From contig JBEVLT010000215.1 of NCBI GenBank assembly GCA_040509055.1, forward strand, positions 1-13,171: a stretch of DNA of 13,171 nt. The letters run 5' to 3'. Made by a program: the position numbers and the translations under genes. The DNA comes from JAJKIP01 sp040509055 (lineage in GTDB: Bacteria; Bacteroidota; Bacteroidia; Chitinophagales; Chitinophagaceae). Shown here one piece after another: positions 1 through 7,183 of the stretch; the first letter of the stretch is position 1; each line of letters opens with the position of its first letter. Below the pieces are notes generated by a model. That model saw only the letters and a program-made list of their open reading frames with translations, was not told the origin of the DNA and searched no databases.

Positions 1-231
1 CTAAAACCCCGGGAGGTTACCACCCCGGTTGTCAACCAGTCTGCCCAAACAGTTTCTTTTGCCCTCATCCTCCGGGTATACGACCGGTCTTCACCCCGCC
101 CGTTTGAAGATGCCAAAGGCCAGGTAATGAACGATTACCAGCAGCTGGTGGAAGAAGCATGGGTAAAGGAACTGCGAAAGAAATACCCGGTGACGATCGA
201 TCCTGCCGTGCTGGCGCAGATAGAGAAGTAG
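1..231 (+). CDS. C-terminal fragment of a probable SurA/parvulin-type peptidylprolyl isomerase
   Basis: An open frame enters from the left edge in frame 1, runs 76 codons and stops at TAG 229-231. Seen: the tail contains a segment reading roughly FEDAKGQVMNDYQQLVEEAW followed by VKELRKKYPVTID. This pattern (a short F-E-x-A-K/R-G, then N-D-Y-Q, then an E-E-x-W-x-x-x-L-K-K-K-Y-P-V end) is what I know from the C-termini of SurA-like, multi-domain peptidylprolyl isomerases of Bacteroidota. Those are periplasmic chaperones that help outer-membrane proteins fold. No parvulin catalytic domain is inside the window, so the family call rests on the tail alone. The start lies upstream of the window. It could instead be another periplasmic protein sharing this tail. 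Confidence 0.6.
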   Translation, partial: LKPREVTTPVVNQSAQTVSFALILRVYDRSSPRPFEDAKGQVMNDYQQLVEEAWVKELRKKYPVTIDPAVLAQIEK

Positions 232-271
232 TCCTAAAGTTCAGGAAGCCGGTGCCGGAGGCAGAAAGTCA

Positions 272-316
272 GACCGGAAGCCGGGAATACGACCCGGTCG
301 TGGAACTGGCTTTTTT
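272..316 (+). terminator. candidate weak terminator after the PPIase gene
   Basis: Within the 108-bp gap between the PPIase stop and the metF stop there are competing short stems. GACCGG 272-277 pairs with CCGGTC 294-299; alternatively CCGGG 281-285 pairs with CCCGG 293-297. AAGCC 278-282 can also pair with GGCTT 308-312, which is followed directly by a T tract (311-316). The fold is not a clean intrinsic terminator, and the T tract is only adjacent in the outer pairing. It is at the right place to end the + strand gene before it runs into metF. Confidence 0.3.
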
Positions 317-339
317 CAGACTATACGCTTCGGATTGTA

Positions 340-1290
340 TCAAAGATTCTTTACCACATTGGCCACGATATGGGGCTTGCCCAGCGTGTAATAATGCAGC
401 ACCGGCACCCCGCTTTTTTTCAGCTCTCTTGACTGGTACAGCAACCACTCGGTACCTACCAGCTCTACCTCTTCATCGGTTTTGCATTTCAGGATTTCGT
501 TGGACAGGTCGGAGGGCAGATCGATATGGAAGGTCTTGGGCAGCACAGTCAGCTGCTTCCTGTTGTAGATCGGCTTCAATCCCGGGATGATGGGGACATT
601 GATATCCACCTCCCGGCAAGCTTTTACGAAAGAATGATACTTTTCGTTGTCGAAAAACATCTGGGTAACGATATAGTCCGCACCGCCATCCACCTTTGCC
701 TTCAGGTAGCTGAGATCGGTTTGCATATTCGGCGCTTCGAAATGTTTTTCGGGATAACCGGCTACACCGATGCAGAACGTGGTCTTATTGGTCGCTTTCA
801 GGTCTTCCTCCAGGTATACGCCGGCATTCAGGTTCACCACCTGGCGCAGCAGGTCGCAGGCATACTTGTGCCCGTCCGGCTCGGGCTCAAAAGCCGTCTC
901 GTTTTTGGCGGCATCGCCACGCAGCACCAGCACATTGTCGATGCCGAGGTACTGGAGGTTCAGCAGCGCGTCTTCGGTGTCGCTGACACTAAAGCCCCCG
1001 CAGATCAGGTGGGGCACCGTGTCCACATTGTACTTATTCATGATGGCCGCACAGATGCTTTCCGTACCCGGCCGCTTGCGGATGATCACCTTTTCAAAGC
1101 TCCCGTCGGCCCGCTTTTTAAACACGTGCTCGCTCCGGTGGTAGGTCACGTTGATAAAGGCAGGTTTGAACTCCATCAACGGATCGAGGTGTTTGTACAA
1201 AGCGTTGATGCCCTTGCCTTTCAGGGGCGGCAACACTTCAAACGAAATAAGCGTGTCGGTAGCCTGGTTGATATGATCAATGATCTTCAT
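340..1290 (-). CDS. metF: 5,10-methylenetetrahydrofolate reductase MetF
   Basis: A 316-residue protein covering a whole MetF-type TIM barrel. This family uses FAD and a reduced electron donor to turn 5,10-methylene-THF into 5-methyl-THF, the methyl donor for methionine synthase, in the cytoplasm. Seen: ISFEVLPP with the expected catalytic glutamate E18; NVTYH at 47-51; HLICGG 94-99; VLRGD 122-126, carrying the Asp that contacts flavin and folate; GVAGYPEKH 175-183; QMFFD 210-214; IIPGLKPI 234-241; and a C-terminal VLHYYTLGK. Length is close to the usual 290-320. The ATG at 1288-1290 gives the usual short run before the first strand. A full Bacteroidota-type promoter ends only 7 nt before this ATG, so the mRNA may have almost no leader. 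It is transcribed divergently from lptB and shows no operon partner here. Confidence 0.95.
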   Translation of the reverse strand: MKIIDHINQATDTLISFEVLPPLKGKGINALYKHLDPLMEFKPAFINVTYHRSEHVFKKRADGSFEKVIIRKRPGTESICAAIMNKYNVDTVPHLICGGFSVSDTEDALLNLQYLGIDNVLVLRGDAAKNETAFEPEPDGHKYACDLLRQVVNLNAGVYLEEDLKATNKTTFCIGVAGYPEKHFEAPNMQTDLSYLKAKVDGGADYIVTQMFFDNEKYHSFVKACREVDINVPIIPGLKPIYNRKQLTVLPKTFHIDLPSDLSNEILKCKTDEEVELVGTEWLLYQSRELKKSGVPVLHYYTLGKPHIVANVVKNL

Positions 1291-1297
1291 AAGTGTG

Positions 1298-1328
1298 CAA
1301 AGCTAACGATGCAGCGGCATCGGTCAAA
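1298..1328 (-). promoter_or_regulatory. metF promoter (-33 TTTG, -7 TAGCTTTG)
   Basis: On the minus strand, TTTG (1328-1325) is followed after exactly 19 nt by TAGCTTTG (1305-1298). This fits the Bacteroidota housekeeping consensus (TTTG at -33, TAnnTTTG at -7). The -7 box ends 7 nt before the metF ATG, so transcription should begin within a few bases of the start codon. It is the only promoter in the window with both elements matching exactly. Confidence 0.7.
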
Positions 1329-1374
1329 GGGGTGTTAAATGTATTTATAAAAACGCCCATTCGTAGCCATCCCT

Positions 1375-1382
1375 TATTTTTG
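1375..1382 (+). promoter_or_regulatory. lptB promoter -7 box TATTTTTG
   Basis: TATTTTTG is an exact TAnnTTTG match and ends 7 nt before the lptB ATG at 1390. I see no TTTG or TTG at the usual distance upstream, so the -33 element is weak or absent. With metF reading the other way, the 99-bp gap 1291-1389 acts as a divergent promoter region. Confidence 0.5.
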
Positions 1383-1389
1383 TGCCCTC

Positions 1390-2214
1390 ATGTCAGTATC
1401 CATTTATGCCAGGGACCTCGTGAAACGCTACGGCAGCCGCACGGTTGTCAACCACGTTTCGTTCGAGGTAAAGCAGGGCGAGATCGTGGGCTTGCTGGGC
1501 CCCAACGGCGCCGGCAAAACCACGTCGTTTTACCAGGTAGTGGGGCTGGTGAGGCCCGACGAAGGCAGCGTGTTCCTGAACGAGGAGAACATTACTCCCC
1601 TGGCCATGTACAAACGGGCCAAAATGGGCATCGGCTACCTGCCGCAGGAGGCTTCCATATTCCGCAAGCTGACGGTAGAAGACAATATCATGGCCGTGCT
1701 GGAAATGACAAAGCTGTCCAAAAAGCAGCAGCGGGAGAAAATGGAATCGCTGCTGGACGAGTTTCGCCTGCACCATGTGCGCAAAAGCAACGGCGATGTG
1801 CTCAGCGGAGGCGAACGAAGAAGAACGGAGATCGCCCGGGCATTGGCCGTAGACCCTAAATTCATCCTGCTGGACGAGCCCTTTGCCGGCATCGACCCTA
1901 TCGCCGTGGAAGACATCCAGGCCATCGTGGCCCGGCTCAAATACAAGAACATCGGCATCCTCATCACCGACCATAATGTGACGGAAACCCTCTCCATCTG
2001 CGACCGGGCCTACCTGCTGATCGAAGGAAAGATATTCAAGCATGGCACAGCCGAAGAACTGGCGGAAGACGAACAGGTAAGAAACCTGTACCTGGGACGC
2101 AACTTCGAGCTGAAGCGCAAGGATTACCTGTATGACGAGCTCAGGAACAGTGAGAAGATGTCATTGCCGCCCGGCGATGCGTTCAGTAAAGACGACGCGG
2201 ACACGAATCCCTGA
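1390..2214 (+). CDS. lptB: LPS export ABC transporter ATP-binding protein LptB
   Basis: A 274-residue ABC ATPase very close in pattern to E. coli LptB, the cytoplasmic motor that with LptFG extracts lipopolysaccharide from the inner membrane and pushes it along the Lpt bridge. Seen in order: Walker A GPNGAGKTT 37-45; Q-loop GYLPQEASIFRKL with Q86, a stretch diagnostic of LptB; signature LSGGERRR 138-145; Walker B ILLDEP 159-164 with E163; D-loop AGIDP; switch histidine in ITDHNV (H195); and the C-terminal YLG motif near 234-236. Unlike the 241-residue E. coli protein it carries roughly 35 extra residues after YLG, rich in charged residues and ending DDADTNP. No lptA, lptC or lptFG is adjacent; the other subunits must be elsewhere. 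The ATG at 1390 is preceded by a -7 box 7 nt away. Confidence 0.95.
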   Translation: MSVSIYARDLVKRYGSRTVVNHVSFEVKQGEIVGLLGPNGAGKTTSFYQVVGLVRPDEGSVFLNEENITPLAMYKRAKMGIGYLPQEASIFRKLTVEDNIMAVLEMTKLSKKQQREKMESLLDEFRLHHVRKSNGDVLSGGERRRTEIARALAVDPKFILLDEPFAGIDPIAVEDIQAIVARLKYKNIGILITDHNVTETLSICDRAYLLIEGKIFKHGTAEELAEDEQVRNLYLGRNFELKRKDYLYDELRNSEKMSLPPGDAFSKDDADTNP

Positions 2215-2246
2215 TCATTCTATTTTATCCATTGCCTTAATTGATT

Positions 2247-2253
2247 TATTTTG
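2247..2253 (+). promoter_or_regulatory. possible -7 box before the GH3 gene
   Basis: TATTTTG, one base shorter than TAnnTTTG, ends 9 nt before the GH3 ATG at 2263 and is followed by TGCCGGCA, an 8-bp palindrome. No well-placed TTTG lies upstream. The 48-bp gap after lptB could hold this promoter, or the GH3 gene may simply be read through from lptB. Confidence 0.3.
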
Positions 2254-2262
2254 CCGGCAGCT

Positions 2263-3771
2263 ATGAGTCTGCTCAGTCCTGCCATATCATCTCTTGCCCG
2301 TATGCGCCTGTGGCGGATCGAAGCGTGGAAAAGCAACCCCTTCGATGCCCAGCGCGAAGTGCTGCAGGACCTGGTGACCTCCGCACAATACACGGAGTTT
2401 GGCCGGCACCACCATTTTCATGAGCTGTTCAATGTGCGGTCCTTCAAGCAGGCGGTACCCATTCATGAATACGACGATCTGAAACCGTATATCCAGCGCA
2501 TCATGGAAGGGGAACAAAATGTATTGTGGAACACACCCGTGTACTGGTTTGCCAAAAGCAGCGGCACCACCAGCGACAAAAGCAAGTTTATCCCGATCAG
2601 CGACGAAAGCCTCGAAGACTGCCATTTCAAGGCGGCCAAGGATGTGCTGACCATGTATTACCAGTACAACCCCGAGTCGGCCTTGCTGACCGGCAAGGGC
2701 CTGGTGATCGGCGGCAGCCATACCATCAACCCGATGAACAACGAGGCGCAATACGGCGACCTGAGCGCCGTGCTGCTGCAAAACACGCCGTTCTGGGGCC
2801 ACTGGCTGCGTACGCCCGATCTGAGCATCGCCCTGATGGACGAGTGGGAAAGCAAGATCGAAAAACTGGCCGCTACTACCATCAATGAGAATGTGACCTC
2901 GATATCCGGCGTACCTACCTGGACGCTGGTACTGTTCAAACGCATACTCGAGATCACCGGCAAAAGCACCATGAAGGAAGTATGGCCGTCGCTGGAGCTG
3001 TATATGCACGGCGGCGTTTCCTTTACTCCCTACCGCGAACAATTTCGGCGGCTGATCGGCAAAGACATCAATTACCTGGAGATGTACAATGCCAGCGAAG
3101 GCTTTTTTGCGGCACAGGAAAGCCCCGGCGATGACGGTATGCTGCTCTTTACCGACCATGGCATTTTCATGGAGTTCATGCCGGTAAGCGAATACGGCAA
3201 AAAACACCCGCACACCATAGGCCTGCAGGACGTGGAAACCGGGAAAAATTATGCCCCGGTGATCAGTACCAACGGCGGGCTGTGGCGGTACCTGCTGGGC
3301 GATACCATACAGTTTACCTCGCTGCACCCGTTCCGCATCCGCGTATCGGGCCGGCTGAAACACTATATGAACGCCTTCGGCGAGGAAGTGATCGTCGATA
3401 ATACCGACAAGGCCATCGCCATGGCTTCGCAAAAAACAGGCGCCGTGGTGAACGACTATACCGCTGCCCCGGTCTATTTCTCCGAGGCTTCCAACGGGGC
3501 GCATGAATGGCTGATCGAATTCAACGAAGCGCCGGCCGATCCCGGGCATTTTACGCACGAGCTGGACACTGCATTGAAAAGCATCAACAGCGATTACGAG
3601 GCCAAGCGCCACAAAGACATTGCCCTGCGGCCCCCCATCGTTCATGTACTGAAAAAAGGTACGTTCAACCAATGGCTGCACAGCAAAGGCAAGCTGGGCG
3701 GGCAACACAAAGTGCCGCGCCTGAGCAATGAGCGGAAATATGTGGAAGAAATCCTTACTTTCATGGTATAA
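2263..3771 (+). CDS. GH3 auxin-responsive-promoter family acyl-adenylating enzyme
   Basis: A 502-residue member of the GH3 branch of the ANL superfamily. Plant members adenylate a carboxylate (jasmonate, auxin, benzoates) and transfer it to an amino acid; the substrates of bacterial members are mostly unknown. Seen: phosphate-binding motif SSGTTSDKSKFIP 99-111; the second nucleotide motif YNASEG 275-280; YLLGD 343-347 with the ribose-binding Asp; the hinge-like GRLKHYMNAFGEEV 363-376; and a C-terminal lysine-rich SKGKLGGQHKVPRL near 474-487, where the family's active-site lysine is expected. All three adenylate-forming motifs are intact, so it should be active. I chose ATG 2263 over the in-frame TTG 2251, which overlaps a promoter-like box. 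A membrane protein gene begins 2 nt after the stop, suggesting translational coupling. The acyl substrate cannot be read from sequence. Confidence 0.85.
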   Translation: MSLLSPAISSLARMRLWRIEAWKSNPFDAQREVLQDLVTSAQYTEFGRHHHFHELFNVRSFKQAVPIHEYDDLKPYIQRIMEGEQNVLWNTPVYWFAKSSGTTSDKSKFIPISDESLEDCHFKAAKDVLTMYYQYNPESALLTGKGLVIGGSHTINPMNNEAQYGDLSAVLLQNTPFWGHWLRTPDLSIALMDEWESKIEKLAATTINENVTSISGVPTWTLVLFKRILEITGKSTMKEVWPSLELYMHGGVSFTPYREQFRRLIGKDINYLEMYNASEGFFAAQESPGDDGMLLFTDHGIFMEFMPVSEYGKKHPHTIGLQDVETGKNYAPVISTNGGLWRYLLGDTIQFTSLHPFRIRVSGRLKHYMNAFGEEVIVDNTDKAIAMASQKTGAVVNDYTAAPVYFSEASNGAHEWLIEFNEAPADPGHFTHELDTALKSINSDYEAKRHKDIALRPPIVHVLKKGTFNQWLHSKGKLGGQHKVPRLSNERKYVEEILTFMV

Positions 3772-3773
3772 CT

Positions 3774-4616
3774 ATGCAGCCAAACTCTCCGACATGCAAC
3801 AACTGCGGCCAGCCGCTGACCGGTAAGTATTGCAGTCAGTGCGGCCAAAAAGCCTTCCAGGAAACTGACAAGCGTTTTATCCACCTGATCGACGAAGGCG
3901 TTCACTTCACCACCCACCTGGACGGTTCATTTTTTACCACCGTCAAAACATTTCTCACCCGGCCCGGTACATATTCCGCCGACTACTGTGCTGGTATCCG
4001 CAAAAAATATTTCAAGCCGATCTCCTTTTTCCTTGTGCTGGTCATTCTTTACCTGCTGTTCCCGTTATTTCGCGGACTGAACATGAAATTTGGCACCTAC
4101 CTTTCTCCCCACTACAACTATGCCTGGTACGGCAAGCCGGCTGCGCAGAAGAAAATGAGGACGCATCATCTTACTGAGCAGCAGCTGGCGGAGAAATACG
4201 ATAAAAAATCACCGGCTTTTGCCAAGTTTTCCCTGTTGCTGCTGATCCCGCTGTCGGCTGTCGTCATTGCCCTGCTTTTTTATACTTCCAGGCGATACTT
4301 CTACGATCATTTTATTTTATCCACAGAGATCATTTGCTTCTATATCTTTTCCCAGTTCCTCTTTTTACCACTGGCCGCATTGCTGACCGTAAGCCTGAAC
4401 CCCCGCCTGGAATATATGTTCGGCGATAACTCCTGGATATGGATCTTGTTTTATATTCTTTTATTGCTGTATGTCATTATCGCTTTCCGCAGGTTTTACC
4501 GGCAACCCTACTGGCTGTCGATCATAAAAGGATTGGCTTTTTCTCTTGTTTTTATTGCTTTCATCCGTGATATTTACAACTTCTTATTGTATTACCTGGT
4601 GATGCTATTTATTTAA
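3774..4616 (+). CDS. DUF3667 zinc-ribbon integral membrane protein
   Basis: A 280-residue protein with an N-terminal zinc ribbon (C8-x2-C11 and C20-x2-C23, the pattern CNNCG...CSQCG) followed by the conserved-looking stretch LTRPGTYSADYCAGIRKKYF (61-80) and then a membrane domain. This order of zinc ribbon, LTRPG...Y..G.R..Y..P and several helices matches DUF3667, a Bacteroidota-rich family of unknown function. Likely membrane segments lie near 82-99, 151-170, 181-207, 220-238 and 249-277; the loop between the first two (100-150) is hydrophilic. The four cysteines are all present, so the ribbon probably binds zinc. Its ATG is 2 nt after the GH3 stop and fabG follows after 15 nt, so the three are probably one transcript. 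No reaction can be assigned. Confidence 0.8.
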   Translation: MQPNSPTCNNCGQPLTGKYCSQCGQKAFQETDKRFIHLIDEGVHFTTHLDGSFFTTVKTFLTRPGTYSADYCAGIRKKYFKPISFFLVLVILYLLFPLFRGLNMKFGTYLSPHYNYAWYGKPAAQKKMRTHHLTEQQLAEKYDKKSPAFAKFSLLLLIPLSAVVIALLFYTSRRYFYDHFILSTEIICFYIFSQFLFLPLAALLTVSLNPRLEYMFGDNSWIWILFYILLLLYVIIAFRRFYRQPYWLSIIKGLAFSLVFIAFIRDIYNFLLYYLVMLFI

Positions 4617-4631
4617 TTCTAAATCGGTCAT

Positions 4632-5387
4632 ATGAAATTACTGGACGGAAAAGTGGCTATCGTTACCGGCGCGGCACGCGGCATCGGCGAAGCAATCGCG
4701 CTGAAGTTTGCTGAACAGGGCGCCCATGTAGCATTCACCTATGTGAGCGACAGCAGCGCGGAAAAGGCTGCGGCGCTGGAAGAAAAGCTGAAAGGGCTGG
4801 GCGTAAAAGCCAAAGCTTACCAAAGCAATGCCGGCGATTTTGCCCAGTGTGAGGCTTTTGTAGCCGATGTATTAAAAGAGTTTGGCGCCGTGGATACCTG
4901 CGTGAACAATGCCGGCATCTCCAAAGACAACCTGTTGCTTCGCCTGTCGCCCGACCAGTGGGACGATGTGATCAAAGTGAACCTGAACAGCGTATTCTAT
5001 ATGACCAAGCAGGTGATCCGCCCGATGATGAAGGCCAAATCGGGTTCTATCATCAACATGAGCTCTATCATCGGCGAAATGGGTAATGCCGGCCAAAGCA
5101 GCTATGCCGCTTCCAAGGCCGGTATCATCGGCTTTACCAAAAGCGTGGCCAAAGAGCTGGGCAGCCGCAACATCCGCTGCAATGCCATTGCGCCCGGTTT
5201 CGTCGAAACCGATATGACGTCTTACCTGAAAGAAGGAGAAGCGGCTGATAAATACAAAGCAGGCATTCCGCTGGGCCGGTTTGCCAGCACCGAAGACATT
5301 GCCAATACGGCCCTGTTCCTGGCTTCCGGTATGGGAGCTTATATCACCGGGCAAACCATCAGCGTATGCGGGGGATTGAATATCTGA
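4632..5387 (+). CDS. fabG: 3-oxoacyl-ACP reductase FabG-like short-chain dehydrogenase
   Basis: A 251-residue classical short-chain dehydrogenase. FabG reduces 3-oxoacyl-ACP to 3-hydroxyacyl-ACP with NADPH in fatty-acid elongation. Seen: cofactor loop TGAARGIG 12-19; NNAG 92-95; and the full catalytic tetrad N117 (in VNLNS), S145 (in NMSSIIGEMGNAGQ), Y158 and K162 (YAASK). PG is at 188-189, and the C-terminal end GAYITGQTISVCGG is as in FabG. The GNAGQSSYAASKAG and SKDNLLLRL segments favour true FabG over other SDRs, but paralogues acting on other substrates look very similar. No acpP, fabD or fabF is adjacent, so its role as the essential copy is not shown. It lies 15 nt after the DUF3667 gene. 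The ATG at 4632 gives the normal FabG N-terminus. Confidence 0.85.
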   Translation: MKLLDGKVAIVTGAARGIGEAIALKFAEQGAHVAFTYVSDSSAEKAAALEEKLKGLGVKAKAYQSNAGDFAQCEAFVADVLKEFGAVDTCVNNAGISKDNLLLRLSPDQWDDVIKVNLNSVFYMTKQVIRPMMKAKSGSIINMSSIIGEMGNAGQSSYAASKAGIIGFTKSVAKELGSRNIRCNAIAPGFVETDMTSYLKEGEAADKYKAGIPLGRFASTEDIANTALFLASGMGAYITGQTISVCGGLNI

Positions 5388-5471
5388 TTATGCTGATGAA
5401 ACGGTGAGCGGAACCACGAAGCATTCTCCGGCAATCAATACAGCATGGTTGGTTGATCATGCGGGCTGTGC

Positions 5472-6104
5472 TCAGACTCCAACTTTTATCCCTTTTCGCT
5501 GAATATACGCATGCCAGAAGAGCATGGTGGCGATGGTGCGATGCGGCTGCCAGAGCCGGCTTATCTCCAGCAGTTCTTCTTTTGTAGTATGAGCTGGTAG
5601 CTGCCGCACGTGCTTGATGCTGTTGACCAGCGCAATATCCCCGAGCGGGAACACATCGGTTCGCTGCAGCACCTGGATCAGGTAAATATCCACTGTCCAG
5701 TCGCCGATACCCTTTACTTTCTTCAACAGCGACCGGATGTCGTCGTCGTGCGAGGCTGCAAGCCGGCGCAGCTGTATCTCCTTTCCGGTAAAGGCCCTGG
5801 CCAGCTCCCGGGCGTAAACGATCTTCTGCCGGCTGAAATAACAACTTCTCAACTCTTCGTCCGTAAGGGCCAGTATTTTCTGGGGCGTGACGGTGCCGGT
5901 CTTTTGCTTCAGCTTGCGAAAAGCTGCATAAGCCGATGCCAGCGACACCTGCTGCTCCAGGATGGTAAGGATGAGCGACTGGAACGTATTGGGCCGGCTC
6001 CACATCGGCGGATAGCCGTATTGCTGCACGATGGCGGCCAGGTACGGATCCTTTTCCGACAGCTGATCGCACAGCGCATGAAAATTATCAGCCGTGAACT
6101 TCAA
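5472..6104 (-). CDS. AlkA-like DNA-3-methyladenine glycosylase (HhH-GPD family)
   Basis: A 210-residue protein of the helix-hairpin-helix GPD glycosylase superfamily, which removes alkylated bases such as 3-methyladenine to start base-excision repair. Seen: the ILEQQVS stretch 48-54 typical of AlkA-type enzymes; the hairpin KVKGIGDWTVDIYL (129-142); and the catalytic aspartate D156 in PLGDIAL. A tail W-x-P-H-R (185-189) followed by A-x-x-x-x-W is common in AlkA relatives. It is about 70 residues shorter than E. coli AlkA because the N-terminal TBP-like domain is missing, leaving only the catalytic core. There is no ATG at a sensible place: the frame opens after a TAA 26 bp upstream, and TTG (6104-6102) is the best start, with an ATT two codons earlier as the only other option. 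It lies 63 nt downstream of the hydratase gene on the same strand and may be co-transcribed. Confidence 0.85.
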   Translation of the reverse strand: MKFTADNFHALCDQLSEKDPYLAAIVQQYGYPPMWSRPNTFQSLILTILEQQVSLASAYAAFRKLKQKTGTVTPQKILALTDEELRSCYFSRQKIVYARELARAFTGKEIQLRRLAASHDDDIRSLLKKVKGIGDWTVDIYLIQVLQRTDVFPLGDIALVNSIKHVRQLPAHTTKEELLEISRLWQPHRTIATMLFWHAYIQRKGIKVGV

Positions 6105-6167
6105 GGGAATAAATAATGGTGATCTTTAGTAATACTATCCGCCCTGAACTACAAACGAAGAGCCTGC

Positions 6168-6923
6168 CTATTTCTTTTTAAACTTCGCGATCGCCTGCTT
6201 TGCAAAATCACTCAGCACCAGCCGTCCGCTGATGGCGGCCCGTTCCGTGAGCAGCTGGTCCCAGTGCTCGGTACCCTTCCAGAATATCTTTTTCATTTCG
6301 TTCATCGCTACGGGATTGGCATGTGCCAGGGTATCGGCCAGCCGGGCAATGGATTCATCCATCGCTTCTACCGAGGGGTGCAGCTCGGCAAACAATCCCT
6401 TCCTGCGGGCCCAGTCGCCGTTGCGCCACAGGCCGGCATCGATAGCCAGTTGGGAAAAGGCTGACACGCCGATCTTGCGTTCGATGGCGGGGCCTACCAC
6501 GAATGGGCCGATACCTACTGCCAGTTCGCTTAGCTTTACCTCCGCACTTTCTACCGCGATGGCATAGTCCACGGCAGCCGCCAGGCCCACGCCGCCGCCT
6601 ACGCATTTGCCATGGATCCGGCCGATGATCAGCCGCGGGCAGGTGCGCATGGCATTGATGACATGGGCAAAACCGCTGAAAAAGTCCAGGCCCTGCTCCG
6701 CGGTTTTTATGGCACTCAGTTCATCGAAAGAAGCGCCTGCACAAAACGCTTTTTCACCGGCCGACCGCAGGATGATCACTTTTGTATCGGGGTCGCTGCC
6801 CGCGCTGTGAATGGCCTGGGCCAGCTTCTCCAGCAGCCTGCCCGGCAGGGAATTACTCTGGGGGTGAAAAAACTCAACGGTGGTCACCCCTTTGTGTTCT
6901 TCGATTTTTACATATTCTTCCAT
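6168..6923 (-). CDS. enoyl-CoA hydratase/isomerase family protein
   Basis: A 251-residue crotonase-fold protein acting on acyl-CoA thioesters. Seen: FCAGASFDEL 60-69, the first oxyanion-hole segment; GKCVGGGVGL 105-114, the second; and LSELAVGIGPF 131-141. By alignment with mitochondrial enoyl-CoA hydratase, the position of the first catalytic Glu (E144 in rat) is G113 here, while the second (E164) is kept as E133. A GGGVGL...LSE.xxG pattern of this sort resembles the LiuC/methylglutaconyl-CoA hydratase-like and isomerase-like subgroups rather than classical two-Glu hydratases. The gene is 260 bp downstream of paaZ on the same strand, which hints at CoA-thioester catabolism, but the gap contains its own promoter-like box. 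The exact substrate is not assignable. The ATG at 6923 gives a standard N-terminus. Confidence 0.85.
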   Translation of the reverse strand: MEEYVKIEEHKGVTTVEFFHPQSNSLPGRLLEKLAQAIHSAGSDPDTKVIILRSAGEKAFCAGASFDELSAIKTAEQGLDFFSGFAHVINAMRTCPRLIIGRIHGKCVGGGVGLAAAVDYAIAVESAEVKLSELAVGIGPFVVGPAIERKIGVSAFSQLAIDAGLWRNGDWARRKGLFAELHPSVEAMDESIARLADTLAHANPVAMNEMKKIFWKGTEHWDQLLTERAAISGRLVLSDFAKQAIAKFKKK

Positions 6924-7183
6924 GCAAAGAAATTAAAGAGTAAAAAAGCCACGCTGTCAGTGACTCTTTCCAAAATTATTAAAAAGCTGTGTTTATCACT
7001 TCATCCATCCTGCTTTAAACTATAAGCAGCATGCCGGTTTTTTTAAATTCAACAAGCAGAGGCATGTTCTTGTTTGCTTAAATAAACGCCAGGCAATGGA
7101 AACGCAGTTTTTAACGTGATGATAAGTTTATTTCCACCAGCCGGCCTTTCCTTCCTTTCTTCCGCCAGGCTATCGGGTTTCTC
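6924..7183. other. AT-rich intergenic region between paaZ and the hydratase gene
   Basis: This is the longest non-coding stretch of the window (260 bp) and is visibly more AT-rich than its neighbours. It holds a -7-like box for the hydratase gene (6971-6978, -). It also holds a weak hairpin CTGCTT 7010-7015 / AAGCAG 7024-7029, followed 8 nt later by a run of seven T (7038-7044) on +. A second weak stem, AACAAG/CTTGTT, lies around 7050-7073. I see no open frame of note, no tRNA and no clear riboswitch. Confidence 0.5.
6971..6978 (-). promoter_or_regulatory. possible promoter -7 box for the hydratase-family gene
   Basis: On the minus strand this reads TAATTTTG, an exact TAnnTTTG match, ending 47 nt before the ATG at 6923. 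It would give a leader of roughly 40 nt. No TTTG or TTG is found at the usual distance upstream, and the surrounding DNA is AT-rich, so a chance match is possible. Confidence 0.35.

Noticed and set aside
526..1338. 270-codon open frame antisense to metF
   Set aside because: Shadow of metF; no recognisable motif and no promoter box before it.
2251..2262. TTG start four codons before the GH3 ATG
   Set aside because: The TTG is part of the promoter-like TATTTTG; ATG 2263 is the better start.
2287..3708. 473-codon open frame antisense to the GH3 gene
   Set aside because: It is a shadow caused by GC-biased third positions of GH3 codons; its translation shows no recognisable motif, while the + strand has all adenylation motifs.
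5388..5471. Possible bidirectional terminator between convergent fabG and the glycosylase gene
   Set aside because: Only short imperfect stems (for example GCATG/CATGC) without T tracts are seen.
7010..7044. Hairpin CTGCTT/AAGCAG followed by T7 as an sRNA terminator
   Set aside because: The stem is only 6 bp and the T run starts 8 nt after it; no + strand promoter or gene precedes it.
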